From assembly GCF_003386665.1 (NCBI RefSeq), contig NZ_QTUB01000001.1:1798001-1862000 (forward strand): a stretch of 64,000 bases of DNA. The letters are read 5' to 3'. Shown one piece after another: positions 19,213-34,362 of this stretch. The position numbers and the translations under genes were made by a program. The DNA comes from Xenorhabdus cabanillasii (GTDB lineage Bacteria; Pseudomonadota; Gammaproteobacteria; Enterobacterales; Enterobacteriaceae). The first letter of the stretch is position 1. The number at the start of each line of letters is the position of its first letter. The notes below the pieces were generated by a model. It saw only the letters and a list, made by a program, of their open reading frames with translations. It had not been told where the DNA came from and ran no database searches.

Positions 19213-20236
19213 AACCGAGAACCTCTACTTTTACATGATGCTCTTTTAAGAACGCAATTGTTGATTCAATACTGCTATTTTCGCCGTCCAATTCAGCCAG
19301 CATAACGCCAAATTTAACACCACCGGCATAGTCCATTTGAGAACTCAATATACTGATATCGATATTAAAACGACGTACTGCCATGGAAATTAGCGGAGCA
19401 TCAACGGATTTGCCCGTAAATTCCAGTTTCAATAATGGGCAGCTATCCGGATTTGATTCAGATTGTAATCTTTGCTGATAGTCTTCAGGAATATCCAAAT
19501 GCAGTGTGGACTTGATAAACTCTTGAGCAACAGGCGTCTTAGGATGAGAAAATATTTCGCTAACCACATCCTGTTCAATCAACTGCCCACCGCTAATTAC
19601 TGCAACCTGGTCACAAATGCGTTTAACGACATCCATTTCATGGGTAATCAACAAAATGGTTAACCCTAAACGACGATTAATATCTTTCAATAATTCCAGA
19701 ATAGAGCGCGTTGTTGCTGGATCCAGCGCACTGGTAGCCTCATCACACAAAAGTACTTTTGGTGAGTTTGCCAGAGCACGGGCGATGGCGACACGCTGCT
19801 TCTGACCACCAGATAAGTTAGCAGGATAAGCATCACGTTTCTCAGAAAGACCGACTAATTCCAGTAATTCATCAACTTTTGTTTTTATTTCTGCTTTTGG
19901 GGTGTTATTCAATTCTAAAGGTAGTGCCACATTGTCAAATACCGTTCTGGATGACAGCAGATTAAAATGCTGGAAAATCATTCCAATATGACGACGGGCA
20001 CGAGTCAGTTCACGTTCTGAAAGAGAAGTTAAATCCTGCCCATCAACGAGTACCTGACCGGAAGTGGGGCGTTCAAGCATATTCACACAGCGAATCAAAG
20101 TACTCTTTCCGGCTCCAGAGGAACCAATCACACCATAAATTTGCCCTTGCGGGACATGCAGATTGATATCAGAAAGTGCTTTTATACTGCGCGTTCCTTG
20201 TTGAAATACTTTATTTATCTGAGTCAGTCTTATCAT
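19205..20236 (-). CDS. metN: Methionine ABC transporter ATP-binding protein MetN
   Basis: MetN is the ATPase of the methionine importer. It has 343 residues from ATG 20236 ([11 protein letters not shown]), equal to E. coli; the frame extends 20 codons further with no homology. Walker [10 protein letters not shown], the Q-loop (IFQHFN), signature LSGGQKQR, Walker [13 protein letters not shown] and H-loop ITHEMD are all present. The C-terminal ACT-like domain (from about residue 265) is the regulatory site where methionine binding inhibits transport. First gene of the operon; MetJ boxes lie about 80-110 bases upstream. Confidence 0.97.
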   Translation of the reverse strand: MIRLTQINKVFQQGTRSIKALSDINLHVPQGQIYGVIGSSGAGKSTLIRCVNMLERPTSGQVLVDGQDLTSLSERELTRARRHIGMIFQHFNLLSSRTVFDNVALPLELNNTPKAEIKTKVDELLELVGLSEKRDAYPANLSGGQKQRVAIARALANSPKVLLCDEATSALDPATTRSILELLKDINRRLGLTILLITHEMDVVKRICDQVAVISGGQLIEQDVVSEIFSHPKTPVAQEFIKSTLHLDIPEDYQQRLQSESNPDSCPLLKLEFTGKSVDAPLISMAVRRFNIDISILSSQMDYAGGVKFGVMLAELDGENSSIESTIAFLKEHHVKVEVLGYV

Positions 20237-20306
20237 TTTTATGTTTTTCTTAGAGATATAAAAGTGAGTAACTTGAAAGCATTTGCAACAAGTCATGAAT
20301 TAAAGT

Positions 20307-20338
20307 GGATGTTAAGGCGTCTAGACGTCTAAGTCAAC
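20307..20338. promoter_or_regulatory. Tandem MetJ operator (met boxes) upstream of metN
   Basis: Two adjacent 8-mers match the met box AGACGTCT: AGGCGTCT (20315-20322) and the perfect AGACGTCT (20323-20330). Weaker boxes flank them (GGATGTTA and AAGTCAAC). MetJ with S-adenosylmethionine binds two or more tandem boxes, so metNIQ should be repressed when methionine is plentiful. The divergent gmhB gene starts 91 bases to the right. Confidence 0.88.
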
Positions 20339-20420
20339 TAGGAATAAATTAAATGCTGCATTCTCATTCACTAACAAATCATGCGATACTGTTTGTTCAG
20401 TACATTCTTGGAGCAATCAG

Positions 20421-20987
20421 GTGACTCAAGGTATTCCCGCCGTATTTTTAGATCGTGACGGCACGATCAACATTGATCATGGGTATGTCCATGAAATAGA
20501 TAATTTTCAATTTATTGATGGCACGATTGAAGCCATGCTTGAATTGAAAAAAATGGGCTATGCATTGGTATTAGTAACAAATCAATCGGGAATTGCCCGG
20601 GAAATGTTCACTGAGAATCAGTTCTTACAATTAACAGAATGGATGGATTGGTCACTTGCGGACCGGGGTGTTGATCTTGATGGTATCTACTATTGTCCAC
20701 ATTATCCAGAAGCAAGTGATGAACACTATAAAAAGAACTGTGATTGTCGCAAACCACAATCAGGAATGTTACTTGATGCACAAAAAGCACTGCATATTAA
20801 TATGGCAGCTTCTTATATGGTGGGAGACAAAATAGAAGATATGCTAGCAGCAAATGCCGCTAATGTCGGAATTAAGGTGCTCGTACGTACAGGGAAGCCT
20901 GTAACACAAGAAGCAGAACAGGCTGCCGATTTGGTCATTAATAGCCTTGCAGAACTGCCAAATGTAATAAAAAATAGGCAAAAATAA
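20421..20987 (+). CDS. gmhB: D-glycero-beta-D-manno-heptose 1,7-bisphosphate 7-phosphatase GmhB
   Basis: GmhB removes the 7-phosphate of heptose bisphosphate during synthesis of ADP-heptose for the lipopolysaccharide core. It has 188 residues. HAD motifs are present: FLDRDGTIN (nucleophile and acid aspartates), VTNQSG, and [10 protein letters not shown]. The zinc-binding cysteine/histidine loop is seen as YCPHYPE followed by NCDCRKP. The start is GTG 20421, preceded by GGAG at 20410-20413. It lies directly upstream of the rRNA operon, as at E. coli rrnH. Confidence 0.95.
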   Translation: MTQGIPAVFLDRDGTINIDHGYVHEIDNFQFIDGTIEAMLELKKMGYALVLVTNQSGIAREMFTENQFLQLTEWMDWSLADRGVDLDGIYYCPHYPEASDEHYKKNCDCRKPQSGMLLDAQKALHINMAASYMVGDKIEDMLAANAANVGIKVLVRTGKPVTQEAEQAADLVINSLAELPNVIKNRQK

Positions 20988-21036
20988 CTCTTTTGCTTAA
21001 ATTTTGTTCGATTGGAAAGAAAATTATAAAAAATGC

Positions 21037-21072
21037 TTGCGTAAATTCGAAGGCTCCCTATAATGCGCATCC
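21037..21072 (+). promoter_or_regulatory. rRNA promoter P1
   Basis: The -35 is TTGCGT (21037-21042), the spacer 16 bases, and the -10 TATAAT (21059-21064), followed by the GC-rich discriminator GCGC typical of stringently controlled rRNA promoters. The AT-rich stretch at about 21000-21034 is a likely UP element. Confidence 0.82.
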
Positions 21073-21136
21073 GTTGTCACGACAAACACACAAACCAGTC
21101 GGGATGACAAGAGTTGAAAGCCGCGAAAATAAAGGC

Positions 21137-21164
21137 TTGACACGCTGAGAGGAAAGCGTAAGAT
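21137..21164 (+). promoter_or_regulatory. rRNA promoter P2
   Basis: Consensus -35 TTGACA (21137-21142), 16-base spacer, -10 TAAGAT (21159-21164). It lies about 100 bases after P1, the usual tandem arrangement. Confidence 0.75.
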
Positions 21165-21174
21165 ACGCCACCTC

Positions 21175-21215
21175 GCAACCCGGAACGAAAGTTCGGTTGC
21201 CCATGCTCTTTAACA
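21175..21215 (+). promoter_or_regulatory. rRNA antitermination site: boxB hairpin and boxA
   Basis: A boxB-like hairpin, GCAACC...GGTTGC with inner GGAAC/GTTC arms (21175-21200), is followed by boxA TGCTCTTTAACA (21204-21215). This recruits the Nus antitermination complex. A second boxA, TGCTCTTTAACA, occurs at 23307-23318 before 23S. Confidence 0.85.
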
Positions 21216-21358
21216 AATTAATCAGACAATCTGTGTGGGCACTCGCAGGACACGATCAACGCCGCAAGGCGAAAAAGATTCAAGTCTTGAAGAGTGACTG
21301 AAACAGTTAATTCATTGCGATACTGAACAGTGGAATTCTTTGAGCATCAAACACTTTT

Positions 21359-22902
<1,544 letters not shown>

Positions 22903-22970
22903 ACCGAATGATGGTAACTTGTGAGTGTTCACACAGATTGTCTGATGAAAGAAAGAGACAGTATCGGCAC

Positions 22971-23047
<77 letters not shown>

Positions 23048-23168
23048 ATTCTGCTTGTCCCTGGATCTTCAGGCGCTGCGTGACTCATGTGCTTACGCAC
23101 ACGGCGTGACCCGCGTTGAAATCTTCGGTGGCTAAGCGAATTGAGCAGGATGCTGATACATGATATCT

Positions 23169-23244
23169 GGGGCTATAGCTCAGCTGGGAGAGCGCCTGCC
23201 TTGCACGCAGGAGGTCAGCGGTTCGATCCCGCTTAGCTCCACCA
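23169..23244 (+). tRNA. tRNA-Ala (UGC anticodon)
   Basis: 76 nt including CCA, starting GGGGCTATAGCTCAG, with anticodon loop TTGCACG (TGC) and T arm GGTTCGATCCC. It is the second spacer tRNA of the operon. Confidence 0.97.
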
Positions 23245-23418
23245 TTTATCTGCTCTTAACCTGATTTCAGAATATATTGAGAATCATCAGTGTATTGTGA
23301 AATATTTGCTCTTTAACAATCTGGAACAAGCTGAAAATTTGAAACCATCAATAGGGTCCTTGACGATATTGATGCGTCTCTCAACATACTCCAATTCGAA
23401 GACACCTTCGGGTTGTGA

Positions 23419-26438
<3,020 letters not shown>

Positions 26439-26532
26439 ACAACACCGAAGGTGTTTTGGGGTTGAGAGACGAAAACAGTTTCAGAGAAAGACAGAGACAG
26501 TCATCAGCTTGTTCGGGATTGAAGACAGGATT

Positions 26533-26652
26533 TGTCTGGCGGCAATAGCGCGGTGGTCCCACCTGACCCCATGCCGAACTCAGCAGTGAAACGCCGGCGC
26601 GCCGATGGTAGTGTGGGGTCTCCCCATGTGAGAGTAGGGCACTGCCAGACAT
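26533..26652 (+). rRNA. 5S ribosomal RNA
   Basis: 120 nt, from TGTCTGGCGGC to CTGCCAGACAT, whose ends pair. The internal CCCATGCCGAACTCAG and GGGGTCTCCCCATG segments are standard. Confidence 0.97.
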
Positions 26653-26704
26653 TCATTTAAAGATGTTGCTGGTACAAAAGGCAGCATGGAAAAAGCAATT
26701 CGGT

Positions 26705-26781
26705 GGTGCGGTAGTTCAGTTGGTTAGAATACCGGCCTGTCACGCCGGGGGTCGCGGGTTCGAGTCCCGTCCGCACCGCCA
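26705..26781 (+). tRNA. tRNA-Asp (GUC anticodon)
   Basis: 77 nt with CCA. Anticodon loop CTGTCAC, T arm GGGTTCGAGTCCC, acceptor stem GGTGCGG with CCGCACC. The distal tRNA of the operon, as aspU at E. coli rrnH. Confidence 0.97.
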
Positions 26782-26793
26782 CCGTATTTAGAT

Positions 26794-26825
26794 AAACCCC
26801 TGAGAGAAATCTCAGGGGTTTTTTG
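26794..26825 (+). terminator. rRNA operon terminator
   Basis: AAACCCCTGAGA and TCTCAGGGGTTT form a 12-bp stem with a GAAA loop, followed by TTT. Confidence 0.9.
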
Positions 26826-26985
26826 CTATTTGCTGAATTTCTTGTGGCAGAAGTTGCAATCAGTTATTGAGATGTCATATTAATGGAGGAAATAGCATTG
26901 AGGTAGGTTGGGGGCCACTTGATACGAAATAGTTACGTAAGAAAAATCCGTTCGAAAATAAATCACACGCAAAAAAAACTATGCT

Positions 26986-27753
26986 GTGAGATATGTTGCC
27001 GGACAACCTGTAGAGCGAGTTTTCCCTGTTTCGAAACAGCTAGTTGGAGAAACCTCACGACCACTTGGAGAGCCTCTTCTTGCCGATAATAGCGGATTTT
27101 CTGTTGCGATTTGGAATATCCATAAACAGCAACATCCATTATGGCAAAATGTCTTAGCCTCTTTAACTGAGAAGAGTGACCTTATCTTACTGCAAGAAGC
27201 ACAAACGACACCTGATTTACTGAAGTTTGTCGCAGCTAGTGGTTTGGTTGCAGATCAAGTACCTGCATTTGCTATCCCCCAACATCCGTCAGGTGTAATG
27301 ACATTAGCTTCTGCTTCCCCCATCTATTGTTGTCCATTACGGGAAAAAGAACCGATAATCAGGCTTTCAAAATCATCACTTATCACAATTTATCCTTTAT
27401 CTGATGATCGACAATTAATGGTGGTTAATGTACATGCCATCAATTTTAGCTTTGGTATTGATGTTTACAGCCGGCAGTTGAATAACATTGGTATCTATAT
27501 CAGTATCCATGATGGACCGGTGATATTTGCTGGCGATTTTAATGCATGGAGTCGTCGCCGGTTTAAAGTGCTGGAGCGTTTTGCTCAACGTATGGGATTA
27601 AAAGAAGTCTATTTTAATGATGATCACCGAACGATTGTATTTGGTAAACCCTTAGATTTTGTTTTTTACCGTGAGTTAAACGTTCTGAGTGCAACAGTTT
27701 TAACGACCGTTGCTTCTGATCACAATCCACTTATAGTCAGGTTTTCGTTATAG
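26986..27753 (+). CDS. yafD: Endonuclease/exonuclease/phosphatase family protein YafD
   Basis: Belongs to the DNase I-like EEP superfamily; the cellular substrate is not established. It has 255 residues from GTG 26986, which gives [12 protein letters not shown] as in E. coli. Motifs: WNIHKQQ (first metal-side Asn), LLQEAQTTP (metal Glu), the segment [32 protein letters not shown] (catalytic Asp/Asn) and ASDHNPL (Asp-His pair). It follows the rrn-aspU unit, as in E. coli where dkgB and yafC intervene. Confidence 0.92.
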   Translation: MRYVAGQPVERVFPVSKQLVGETSRPLGEPLLADNSGFSVAIWNIHKQQHPLWQNVLASLTEKSDLILLQEAQTTPDLLKFVAASGLVADQVPAFAIPQHPSGVMTLASASPIYCCPLREKEPIIRLSKSSLITIYPLSDDRQLMVVNVHAINFSFGIDVYSRQLNNIGIYISIHDGPVIFAGDFNAWSRRRFKVLERFAQRMGLKEVYFNDDHRTIVFGKPLDFVFYRELNVLSATVLTTVASDHNPLIVRFSL

Positions 27754-27795
27754 AGTACATAGATAATCGACATAGAAAGTCGATAGCAGAAGAGA

Positions 27796-27825
27796 AGAAA
27801 ACGCCGGAAGAATACCGGCGCTTTT
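27796..27825. terminator. Bidirectional terminator between yafD and the permease gene
   Basis: CGCCGG (27802-27807) and CCGGCG (27815-27820) form the stem, with an A-rich left flank and CTTTTG on the right. It separates two converging genes. Confidence 0.75.
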
Positions 27826-27836
27826 GAAGGTAAGCT

Positions 27837-29222
27837 CTATTGGTTAGAAAGATGGGACACGACTATTTTTTTCTTCACACCGAAAAAATACGCGAGGGTT
27901 AGAGCAATCACCCAACCTGCTCCTACATATAAGGCGTCCCTTGTCTGATCAAAAAAGCCGAGTAACAAAATGACTGCACTCATGAAAACAATCGTCATTG
28001 CAGGAGCTATTGGCCACATTGGTACTGGGAATTTTAAGGTCTTGACCTCTTCTGCACTCATTTTACGACGCATAGCCACATGAGAAAGTAAAATCATCAG
28101 CCATACCCAGACTGTTGCGAATGTTGCAACTGACGCAATAAGGATAAAAATATCGTCAGGAAGCAGATAATTGAGCAGCACACCGAGTAGCAGAACAGTA
28201 ATCATGACCAGAACGGTCATCCACGGAACGCCATTACTGGTCAGTTTTTTGAATGACTCCGGTGCCTGTCCTTCTTGCGCCATGCCATACATCATTCGCC
28301 CGGCACCAAAAATATCGCTGTTGATAGCTGAAATAGCAGCAGTAATCACAACAACATTCAGAATATTTGCGGCTGAGCTAATTCCCAAATTAGAAAAAAT
28401 CTGTACGAATGGGCTTCCGTTCTGACCGATCTGATTCCACGGATAGATGCACATCAGAATACATAAAGTCAGGACATAAAAGATCAAAATACGGAATGGG
28501 ACAGCATTAATGGCTTTAGGTATTGTTTTTACCGGATCTTTAGCTTCACTGGCAGTAATACCAATAACTTCTATCCCCCCAAAAGCAAACATCACAATGG
28601 CAAATGAGGCAATCACACCACTAATGCCATTTGGCATAAAGCCACCATGTTCCCATAAATTGGCGATACCTGTAGTATGTTCAGTCGCTTGACCAAAACC
28701 ATAGATCATAATTACCAGGCCACCAATGATCATGGCAATAATGGCAGTAACTTTAACGATAGAAAGCCAAAACTCCATTTCACCGAAAATCTTCACATGG
28801 CATAGATTTAGCGCACCGATAAAACATACAATACCCAGAACCCAAATCCATTGATCGACATGCGGGAACCAAAGTTTCATATACATGCCGAATGCAGTGA
28901 TATCAGCGAGGCAAACAAACAGCATTTCAAGAACATAGATCCAGCCAGTCAGGAAACCAGCTAACGGCCCCAGATAATGGCTGGCATACTGTGAAAAGGA
29001 ACCGGAAACAGGATGGTGAACGGCCATTTCTCCAAGTGCTCTCATCACCATAAATACAGCAGCACCGCCGATTAAATAGGCCAGTAATACAGCAGGGCCT
29101 GCTTGCTGAATTGCAGCTGCTGAGCCATAAAACAGCCCTGTGCCTATTGCAGAGCCTAAAGCCATGAAGCGGATATGCCTCACACTTAGGCCCTGTTTAA
29201 GCTGATTTTCATTGTTTTGCAT
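27837..29222 (-). CDS. proY: Amino acid permease, ProY-like (APC superfamily, AAT family)
   Basis: A 461-residue inner-membrane symporter with about twelve hydrophobic helices. The start of helix 1, [20 protein letters not shown], agrees with E. coli ProY better than with other AAT members. The conserved [16 protein letters not shown] loop and [17 protein letters not shown] are also ProY-like. ProY is a cryptic proline transporter in Salmonella; related proteins carry histidine, threonine or aromatic amino acids, so the substrate is not settled. It is a single gene with its own terminator. Confidence 0.82.
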   Translation of the reverse strand: MQNNENQLKQGLSVRHIRFMALGSAIGTGLFYGSAAAIQQAGPAVLLAYLIGGAAVFMVMRALGEMAVHHPVSGSFSQYASHYLGPLAGFLTGWIYVLEMLFVCLADITAFGMYMKLWFPHVDQWIWVLGIVCFIGALNLCHVKIFGEMEFWLSIVKVTAIIAMIIGGLVIMIYGFGQATEHTTGIANLWEHGGFMPNGISGVIASFAIVMFAFGGIEVIGITASEAKDPVKTIPKAINAVPFRILIFYVLTLCILMCIYPWNQIGQNGSPFVQIFSNLGISSAANILNVVVITAAISAINSDIFGAGRMMYGMAQEGQAPESFKKLTSNGVPWMTVLVMITVLLLGVLLNYLLPDDIFILIASVATFATVWVWLMILLSHVAMRRKMSAEEVKTLKFPVPMWPIAPAMTIVFMSAVILLLGFFDQTRDALYVGAGWVIALTLAYFFGVKKKIVVSHLSNQ

Positions 29223-29406
29223 TCGTTAATCCCATCTATCTTTCATGCCAGAGAGTATTTTCAGGCATACGCTATTCAGGCATACAATGCCGTGTCTGGC
29301 GTCAGATGCCAGTAAAAGCAACCTCGTACCATACCATAAAGATGGATGTTCGCGGGATAGATATCTGTAATAATAACGGGCAGTTTATTAAAACCAGAGT
29401 TTTTTT

Positions 29407-30078
29407 ATGATCTACCCAATAAATGAAATGTTCCAGACTTTGCAGGGGGAAGGGGTATTTACCGGTGTTCCTTCTGTTTTCATTCGATTACAAGGATGTC
29501 CAGTAGGGTGCAGCTGGTGTGATACCAAACATACTTGGGAAAAAGAGGCTGATAAACAGCAGCCGATGGAAAACATCTTGGTGAAATCGCAGGATAGCGA
29601 TATATGGGGAGTGGCAACGCCACGGCAATTAATTAATTTATTCACTCGCCAGGGATATACAGCACGTCATGTTGTTATTACTGGTGGAGAGCCGTGCTTG
29701 TACGATTTACGTCCCTTAACCGAAACGCTGGAAAGAGAGGGGTACCAGTGTCAGATAGAGACCAGCGGCACGCATGCAATCTATTGTTCTGATAAAACCT
29801 GGGTAACAGTTTCACCAAAAGTGAAAATGCGTGGTGGATACAAAGTCTTGCCAGAAGCTATGAAACGGGCAAACGAAGTTAAACATCCTGTTGGTCGGGA
29901 GCGCGATATTGAAGCATTAGACGAACTACTAGCCATGCTTAATGAAGATAATGCGCCGGTTATTGCTTTACAGCCTATCAGCCAGAAAGAAGAAGCTACT
30001 CGTTTATGTATTGAAACCTGCATTGCCCGTAACTGGCGTTTTTCCATGCAGACACACAAATACTTAAATATCGCCTGA
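29407..30078 (+). CDS. queE: 7-carboxy-7-deazaguanine synthase QueE
   Basis: QueE is a radical SAM enzyme that contracts 6-carboxytetrahydropterin to 7-carboxy-7-deazaguanine in queuosine synthesis. It has 223 residues, the E. coli length. The cluster-binding CX3CX2C is in QGCPVGCSWCDTKHTW. TGGEPCLYDL and the SAM-contact segment SPKVKMRGG are present. It converges with queD, the enzyme for the preceding step. The ATG at 29407 follows a run of T with no strong ribosome binding site. Confidence 0.96.
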   Translation: MIYPINEMFQTLQGEGVFTGVPSVFIRLQGCPVGCSWCDTKHTWEKEADKQQPMENILVKSQDSDIWGVATPRQLINLFTRQGYTARHVVITGGEPCLYDLRPLTETLEREGYQCQIETSGTHAIYCSDKTWVTVSPKVKMRGGYKVLPEAMKRANEVKHPVGRERDIEALDELLAMLNEDNAPVIALQPISQKEEATRLCIETCIARNWRFSMQTHKYLNIA

Positions 30079-30101
30079 TGTGAATTGAATTTTCATATAT
30101 G

Positions 30102-30134
30102 CATTCAGCACCAACACCTGGTGCTGAATGTTTT
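30102..30134. terminator. Bidirectional terminator between queE and queD
   Basis: CATTCAGCACC (30102-30112) and GGTGCTGAATG (30120-30130) form an 11-bp perfect stem followed by TTTT. It touches the queD stop codon. Confidence 0.75.
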
Positions 30135-30495
30135 ACTCTCCACGATAGATACAACCTGCGCTACAGGTTTCTTTTACCATGACGGCACTGAGTTGTGGCA
30201 AAGTGGGTTTTAACTCTCTCCAGATCCATTTGGCCAGAACTTCGCTGGTTGGGTTTTCCAGACCAGGGATCTCATTGAGGTAGTGGTGATCGAGCCGTTC
30301 CCAAATTGGTTTGAAAGTAGCTTTTACATCGGCAAAGTCCATGAGCCATCCGCTATGGGGATCAACCTCACCGGTAATTTCCAGACGTACCATAAATGAG
30401 TGCCCATGCAGGCGGCCACATTTATGCCCTTCAGGAACATGTGGCAGGCGATGTGCCGCTTCAAATTGAAAATCTTTAAAGATGGTAGTGCTCAT
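30133..30495 (-). CDS. queD: 6-carboxy-5,6,7,8-tetrahydropterin synthase QueD
   Basis: QueD converts dihydroneopterin triphosphate to 6-carboxytetrahydropterin, the first dedicated step to preQ0 and queuosine. It is 120 residues from ATG 30495 ([17 protein letters not shown]); a 7-codon longer frame has no support. Zinc-binding histidines lie in AAHRLP and LHGHS, the catalytic Cys in HKCGRLHG, and DHHYLNE and the Glu of VKETC complete the site. It is divergent from cysJ, as in E. coli. Confidence 0.96.
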   Translation of the reverse strand: MSTTIFKDFQFEAAHRLPHVPEGHKCGRLHGHSFMVRLEITGEVDPHSGWLMDFADVKATFKPIWERLDHHYLNEIPGLENPTSEVLAKWIWRELKPTLPQLSAVMVKETCSAGCIYRGE

Positions 30496-30771
30496 AATAC
30501 TTTTTCCTGATTTCAAAAGGCCGGCTATTCTACCTGAACTTTCGGGCTTAACGTGATTTTTCTGTAGAAATAAAATCCAGTGTTTAACAACTTTATCGAT
30601 ATATTAAATCTGTAAATAAAGTTAGGTAATTTAGTTATTAGATATTGCAAACCTTTCTTTAATTCCAGTGTCAGTTATGGGATAACCTTATGATTAATCC
30701 ATGTTTATGACGATTATTTATCATGATGATTGTTAATCGTGGATATTGGCTATCGCAAAGGGCACTGGATA

Positions 30772-32580
30772 ATGACCGCAAAACCACCTTCAACTGCATT
30801 ATTACCTGTTTCTCCGGAACAATTGTCGCGTCTGCAATCTGCGGTCAGTGATTTTTCTCCACATCAATTGGCTTGGTTATCAGGCTATTTTTGGGGAATG
30901 TTAAATTCCCAGTCACAAGCCAACGCTGTGGCACCAGCGCCAGCTGTTCCCGAACAGGAAACGGTAACACTGATTTCTGCTTCTCAGACGGGTAATGCCC
31001 GTCGTTTGGCGGAACAACTCAGAGATGCCTTACTGGCACAAAAGCTGAATGTGAATTTAGTTAATGCTGGTGATTATAAATTCAAACAGCTCGCAAAAGA
31101 ACGAGTATTGATTATTATTGCTTCGACACAGGGTGAAGGCGAACCAGCCGAAGAAGCCGTAGCTCTCTATAAATATCTGCACTCCAAAAAAGCAGCTCCG
31201 ATGAACGAAACGGTTTATGCTGTATTTGGTTTGGGGGATACCTCTTATGAACACTTCTGTCAAGCGGGTAAAGACTTTGATCGCCGCCTGAGTGAATTAG
31301 GCGCACAACGGTTATTGGATCGTGTTGATGCTGATGTGGAATATCAGGAAGTGGCAGCCCAGTGGCGTCAACAAATAACGGGTATCTTAAAACAGCGCGT
31401 ACCGACCTCGGCTGATACAGCTATAGCTACAACTCAAATGAGGGCTACAAGTGAAGTTATCATCAGTCCTTATACCAAAGAAACACCGCTAACTGCCTCT
31501 TTGTCAGTTAACCAAAAAATCACAGGTCGTGGCTCTGATAAAGATGTCCGCCACATTGAAATTGATCTGGGAGATTCAGGTTTGCATTATCAACCCGGTG
31601 ACGCACTGGGTGTTTGGTTTGAAAATGATCCTGAACTGGTGGATGAGCTGCTTGCGTTGCTCTGTCTGGAAGGTAGTGAACCCGTCAATGTGCATGGGAA
31701 ATCATTGACTCTGCGTGAGGCTTTGAGCAGCCATATTGAACTGACTCAAAATACGGGAGTCATTGTCGAAAAATATGCTGCATTAACCAAAGATGAAAAG
31801 TTGCTTGCTTTAGTCACTGATAAACCGACATTGCAGCAATACGCACAAAAAACACCTATTGTGGATATGGTCAGGCAAATAGTCTTGCGTCCTGAAGCCC
31901 AACAATTTATCGATATATTGCGCCCACTAACTCCGCGGCTTTACTCCATTTCCTCCTCACAAGATGAAGTCGAAAATGAGGTGCATATCACGGTTGGTGT
32001 TGTTCGTTATGACATAGAAGGACGTGCCCGTACTGGAGGGGCATCGGGTTATCTGGCTGATCGATTGCAAGAAGGTGACAGTATCCGTGTTTTTATCGAG
32101 CATAACGATAATTTCCGTTTACCTGCTGATCCTCAAACACCAATCATAATGATTGGTCCCGGCACAGGGATTGCACCATTCAGGGCGTTTTTGCAACAAC
32201 GAGATCATCAGGTCGCCGAAGGTAAAAACTGGTTGTTCTTTGGTAATCCCCATTTTGTAGAAGATTTCTTGTATCAGGTTGAATTACAACGTTATGTCAA
32301 AGAGGGGTTATTGACTCGCATTGATTTGGCTTGGTCACGGGATCAACAGCATAAGATTTACGTACAGGACAAATTGCGTGAGCAGGGTGAAGAAATCTGG
32401 CGTTGGATCCAGGAAGGCGCACATTTATACGTCTGTGGAGATGCCAATCGTATGGCAAAAGATGTGGAACAGGCATTGCTGGATATCATTTCACAACAAA
32501 GTGGTATGGATGCCGAACAGGCCGATGAGTTTTTGAGTGAACTTCGCCTTGAGCGCCGTTATCAGAGGGATGTTTACTAG
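30772..32580 (+). CDS. cysJ: Sulfite reductase [NADPH] flavoprotein alpha-component
   Basis: CysJ passes electrons from NADPH through FAD and FMN to CysI in the sulfite reductase complex. It is 602 residues from ATG 30772 ([18 protein letters not shown]), matching the E. coli N terminus. The flavodoxin domain (about 65-205) has [15 protein letters not shown] and STQGEGEP. The FAD domain has RLYSIS and GGASGYL. The NADP domain has [13 protein letters not shown] and ends with the conserved ERRYQRDVY. The 276-base region between queD and this gene must hold the CysB-dependent promoter, but I could not place it. Confidence 0.97.
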   Translation: MTAKPPSTALLPVSPEQLSRLQSAVSDFSPHQLAWLSGYFWGMLNSQSQANAVAPAPAVPEQETVTLISASQTGNARRLAEQLRDALLAQKLNVNLVNAGDYKFKQLAKERVLIIIASTQGEGEPAEEAVALYKYLHSKKAAPMNETVYAVFGLGDTSYEHFCQAGKDFDRRLSELGAQRLLDRVDADVEYQEVAAQWRQQITGILKQRVPTSADTAIATTQMRATSEVIISPYTKETPLTASLSVNQKITGRGSDKDVRHIEIDLGDSGLHYQPGDALGVWFENDPELVDELLALLCLEGSEPVNVHGKSLTLREALSSHIELTQNTGVIVEKYAALTKDEKLLALVTDKPTLQQYAQKTPIVDMVRQIVLRPEAQQFIDILRPLTPRLYSISSSQDEVENEVHITVGVVRYDIEGRARTGGASGYLADRLQEGDSIRVFIEHNDNFRLPADPQTPIIMIGPGTGIAPFRAFLQQRDHQVAEGKNWLFFGNPHFVEDFLYQVELQRYVKEGLLTRIDLAWSRDQQHKIYVQDKLREQGEEIWRWIQEGAHLYVCGDANRMAKDVEQALLDIISQQSGMDAEQADEFLSELRLERRYQRDVY

Positions 32581-32585
32581 CGTGG

Positions 32586-32645
32586 GCAATGAAAAACCGT
32601 AAGCAATGAAAACCGACGGGCAATGAAAACAATGAGCAATGAAAA
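32586..32645 (+). repeat. Four direct repeats GCAATGAAAA across the cysJ-cysI junction
   Basis: GCAATGAAAA occurs at 32586, 32603, 32620 and 32636, spaced 17, 17 and 16 bases. The copies lie between the cysJ stop and the cysI start region and give several ATG triplets in different frames. This looks like recent slipped-strand duplication of the end-of-cysJ/start-of-cysI sequence. Confidence 0.85.
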
Positions 32646-34362
32646 ACAAGGTCCTTTAATTGTTGAAGGTAAACAGGCTGACAGTGAACGCATGAAGTTA
32701 GAAAGTAACTATTTACGCGGGACAATCAGCGAAGATCTGAAAAACGGGCTGACAGGCGGATTTGAAGGCGATAACTTTCTCCTTATCCGTTTCCACGGTA
32801 TGTATCAGCAGGATGATCGTGATATTAGGGCGGAACGTGCAGAACAAAAACTGGAACCTCGCCATGCCATAATGCTGCGTTGTCGCTTACCGGGAGGCAT
32901 TATCACTCCCCGCCAATGGTTGGGTATTGATCAGTTTGCGACAGAGAACACCCTGTATGGCAGTATCCGGTTGACTAATCGGCAGACATTCCAATTTCAT
33001 GGTATTTTAAAAAACAACCTCAAACCGGTGCATCAATTACTGGCTCAAATGGGGCTGGATTCACTGGCAACGGCCAATGATGTTAACCGTAACGTATTGT
33101 GTACCTCAAACCCGGTACAGTCTGCGTTGCATCAGCAGGCTTATGAATGGGCGAAGAAAATATCGGAGCATCTTCTGCCGCGTACTAACGCTTACGCTGA
33201 AATCTGGCTGGACAAAGAAAAAATCGCGACAACCGATGAAGAGCCGATCCTTGGTAAAACTTATTTACCGCGTAAATTCAAAACATCAGTTGTGATCCCG
33301 CCGCAAAATGATGTTGATCTGCATGCCAACGATATGAACTTCGTTGCTATCGCAGAGAATGATCAGTTGATCGGTTTTAATGTGCTGGTGGGTGGCGGGT
33401 TAGCCATGACTCACGGCGATAAGAAAACATTCCCGCGTTTGGCGAGTGAATTTGGTTATATTCCACTAGAGCATACCTTAGCGATTGCTGAAGCCATCGT
33501 GACAACACAGCGTGATTGGGGCAACCGAACCGATCGCAAAAATGCCAGAACCAAATATACCCTTGAGCGTGTCGGTGTTGAAACTTTCAAACAAGAAGTT
33601 GAAAAGCGTGCAGGCGTCAAATTCGAACCGATCCGTCCTTATGAGTTTACTGGTCGGGGAGATCAAATTGGTTGGTTAAAAGGTATTGATGACCAATGGC
33701 ACTTAACCTTGTTTATTGAAAATGGCCGCTTACTGGATTACCCGAACAAACCGTTAAAAACCGGGATTGCAGAAATTGCCAAAATCCACAAAGGTGATTT
33801 TCGTTTGACCGCGAATCAAAACCTGATTGTGGCAGGCGTGCCGGAGAGTGAAAAAGCACACATTGAAGAAATAGCCCGCTCACATGGCCTGATTGATAAC
33901 AATGTGACTTCTCTGCGTCACCATTCTATGGCGTGTGTTTCGTTTCCGACATGCCCGCTGGCAATGGCAGAAGCTGAGCGTTTCTTGCCGGCCTTTGTCG
34001 ATCATGTCGATGCTTTAATGGCAAAACATGGCGTCAGTCACGAACATATCGTTCTGCGTGTTACAGGTTGCCCGAATGGGTGCGGCAGAGCGATGCTGGC
34101 AGAAATAGGGCTGGTGGGTAAAGCGCTTGATCGTTATAACCTGCATCTTGGCGGAAATCGCAATGGCAGCCGAATTCCCCGTATGTATCGGGAAAACATC
34201 ACCTCAGCCGAGATTTTGACGATACTGGACGAATTGATTAGCCGTTGGGCAATAGAACGTAATGAGGATGAAGCTTTTGGGAATTTCCTGATCCGAGCCG
34301 ACATTATCAAACCAGTATTGAATTCAGCCGTCGATTTTTACGATTGGCAGGAGGCGATATGA
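32632..34362 (+). CDS. cysI: Sulfite reductase [NADPH] hemoprotein beta-component
   Basis: CysI reduces sulfite to sulfide with siroheme and a 4Fe-4S cluster. The start ATG 32632 (MSNEKQGPL) lines up best with E. coli MSEKHPGPL; ATG 32623, three codons earlier, is also possible within the repeat tract. The cluster ligands are in [10 protein letters not shown] and CPNGCGRA. Siroheme-binding basic residues appear in [10 protein letters not shown] and [10 protein letters not shown]. The C terminus is about 5 residues longer than in E. coli. The stop overlaps the cysH start (ATGA, 34359-34362). Confidence 0.96.
   Translation: MSNEKQGPLIVEGKQADSERMKLESNYLRGTISEDLKNGLTGGFEGDNFLLIRFHGMYQQDDRDIRAERAEQKLEPRHAIMLRCRLPGGIITPRQWLGIDQFATENTLYGSIRLTNRQTFQFHGILKNNLKPVHQLLAQMGLDSLATANDVNRNVLCTSNPVQSALHQQAYEWAKKISEHLLPRTNAYAEIWLDKEKIATTDEEPILGKTYLPRKFKTSVVIPPQNDVDLHANDMNFVAIAENDQLIGFNVLVGGGLAMTHGDKKTFPRLASEFGYIPLEHTLAIAEAIVTTQRDWGNRTDRKNARTKYTLERVGVETFKQEVEKRAGVKFEPIRPYEFTGRGDQIGWLKGIDDQWHLTLFIENGRLLDYPNKPLKTGIAEIAKIHKGDFRLTANQNLIVAGVPESEKAHIEEIARSHGLIDNNVTSLRHHSMACVSFPTCPLAMAEAERFLPAFVDHVDALMAKHGVSHEHIVLRVTGCPNGCGRAMLAEIGLVGKALDRYNLHLGGNRNGSRIPRMYRENITSAEILTILDELISRWAIERNEDEAFGNFLIRADIIKPVLNSAVDFYDWQEAI

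Noticed and set aside
20988..21036. Separate gene between gmhB and the rRNA operon
   Set aside because: Only AT-rich promoter DNA with P1 UP-element character is present.
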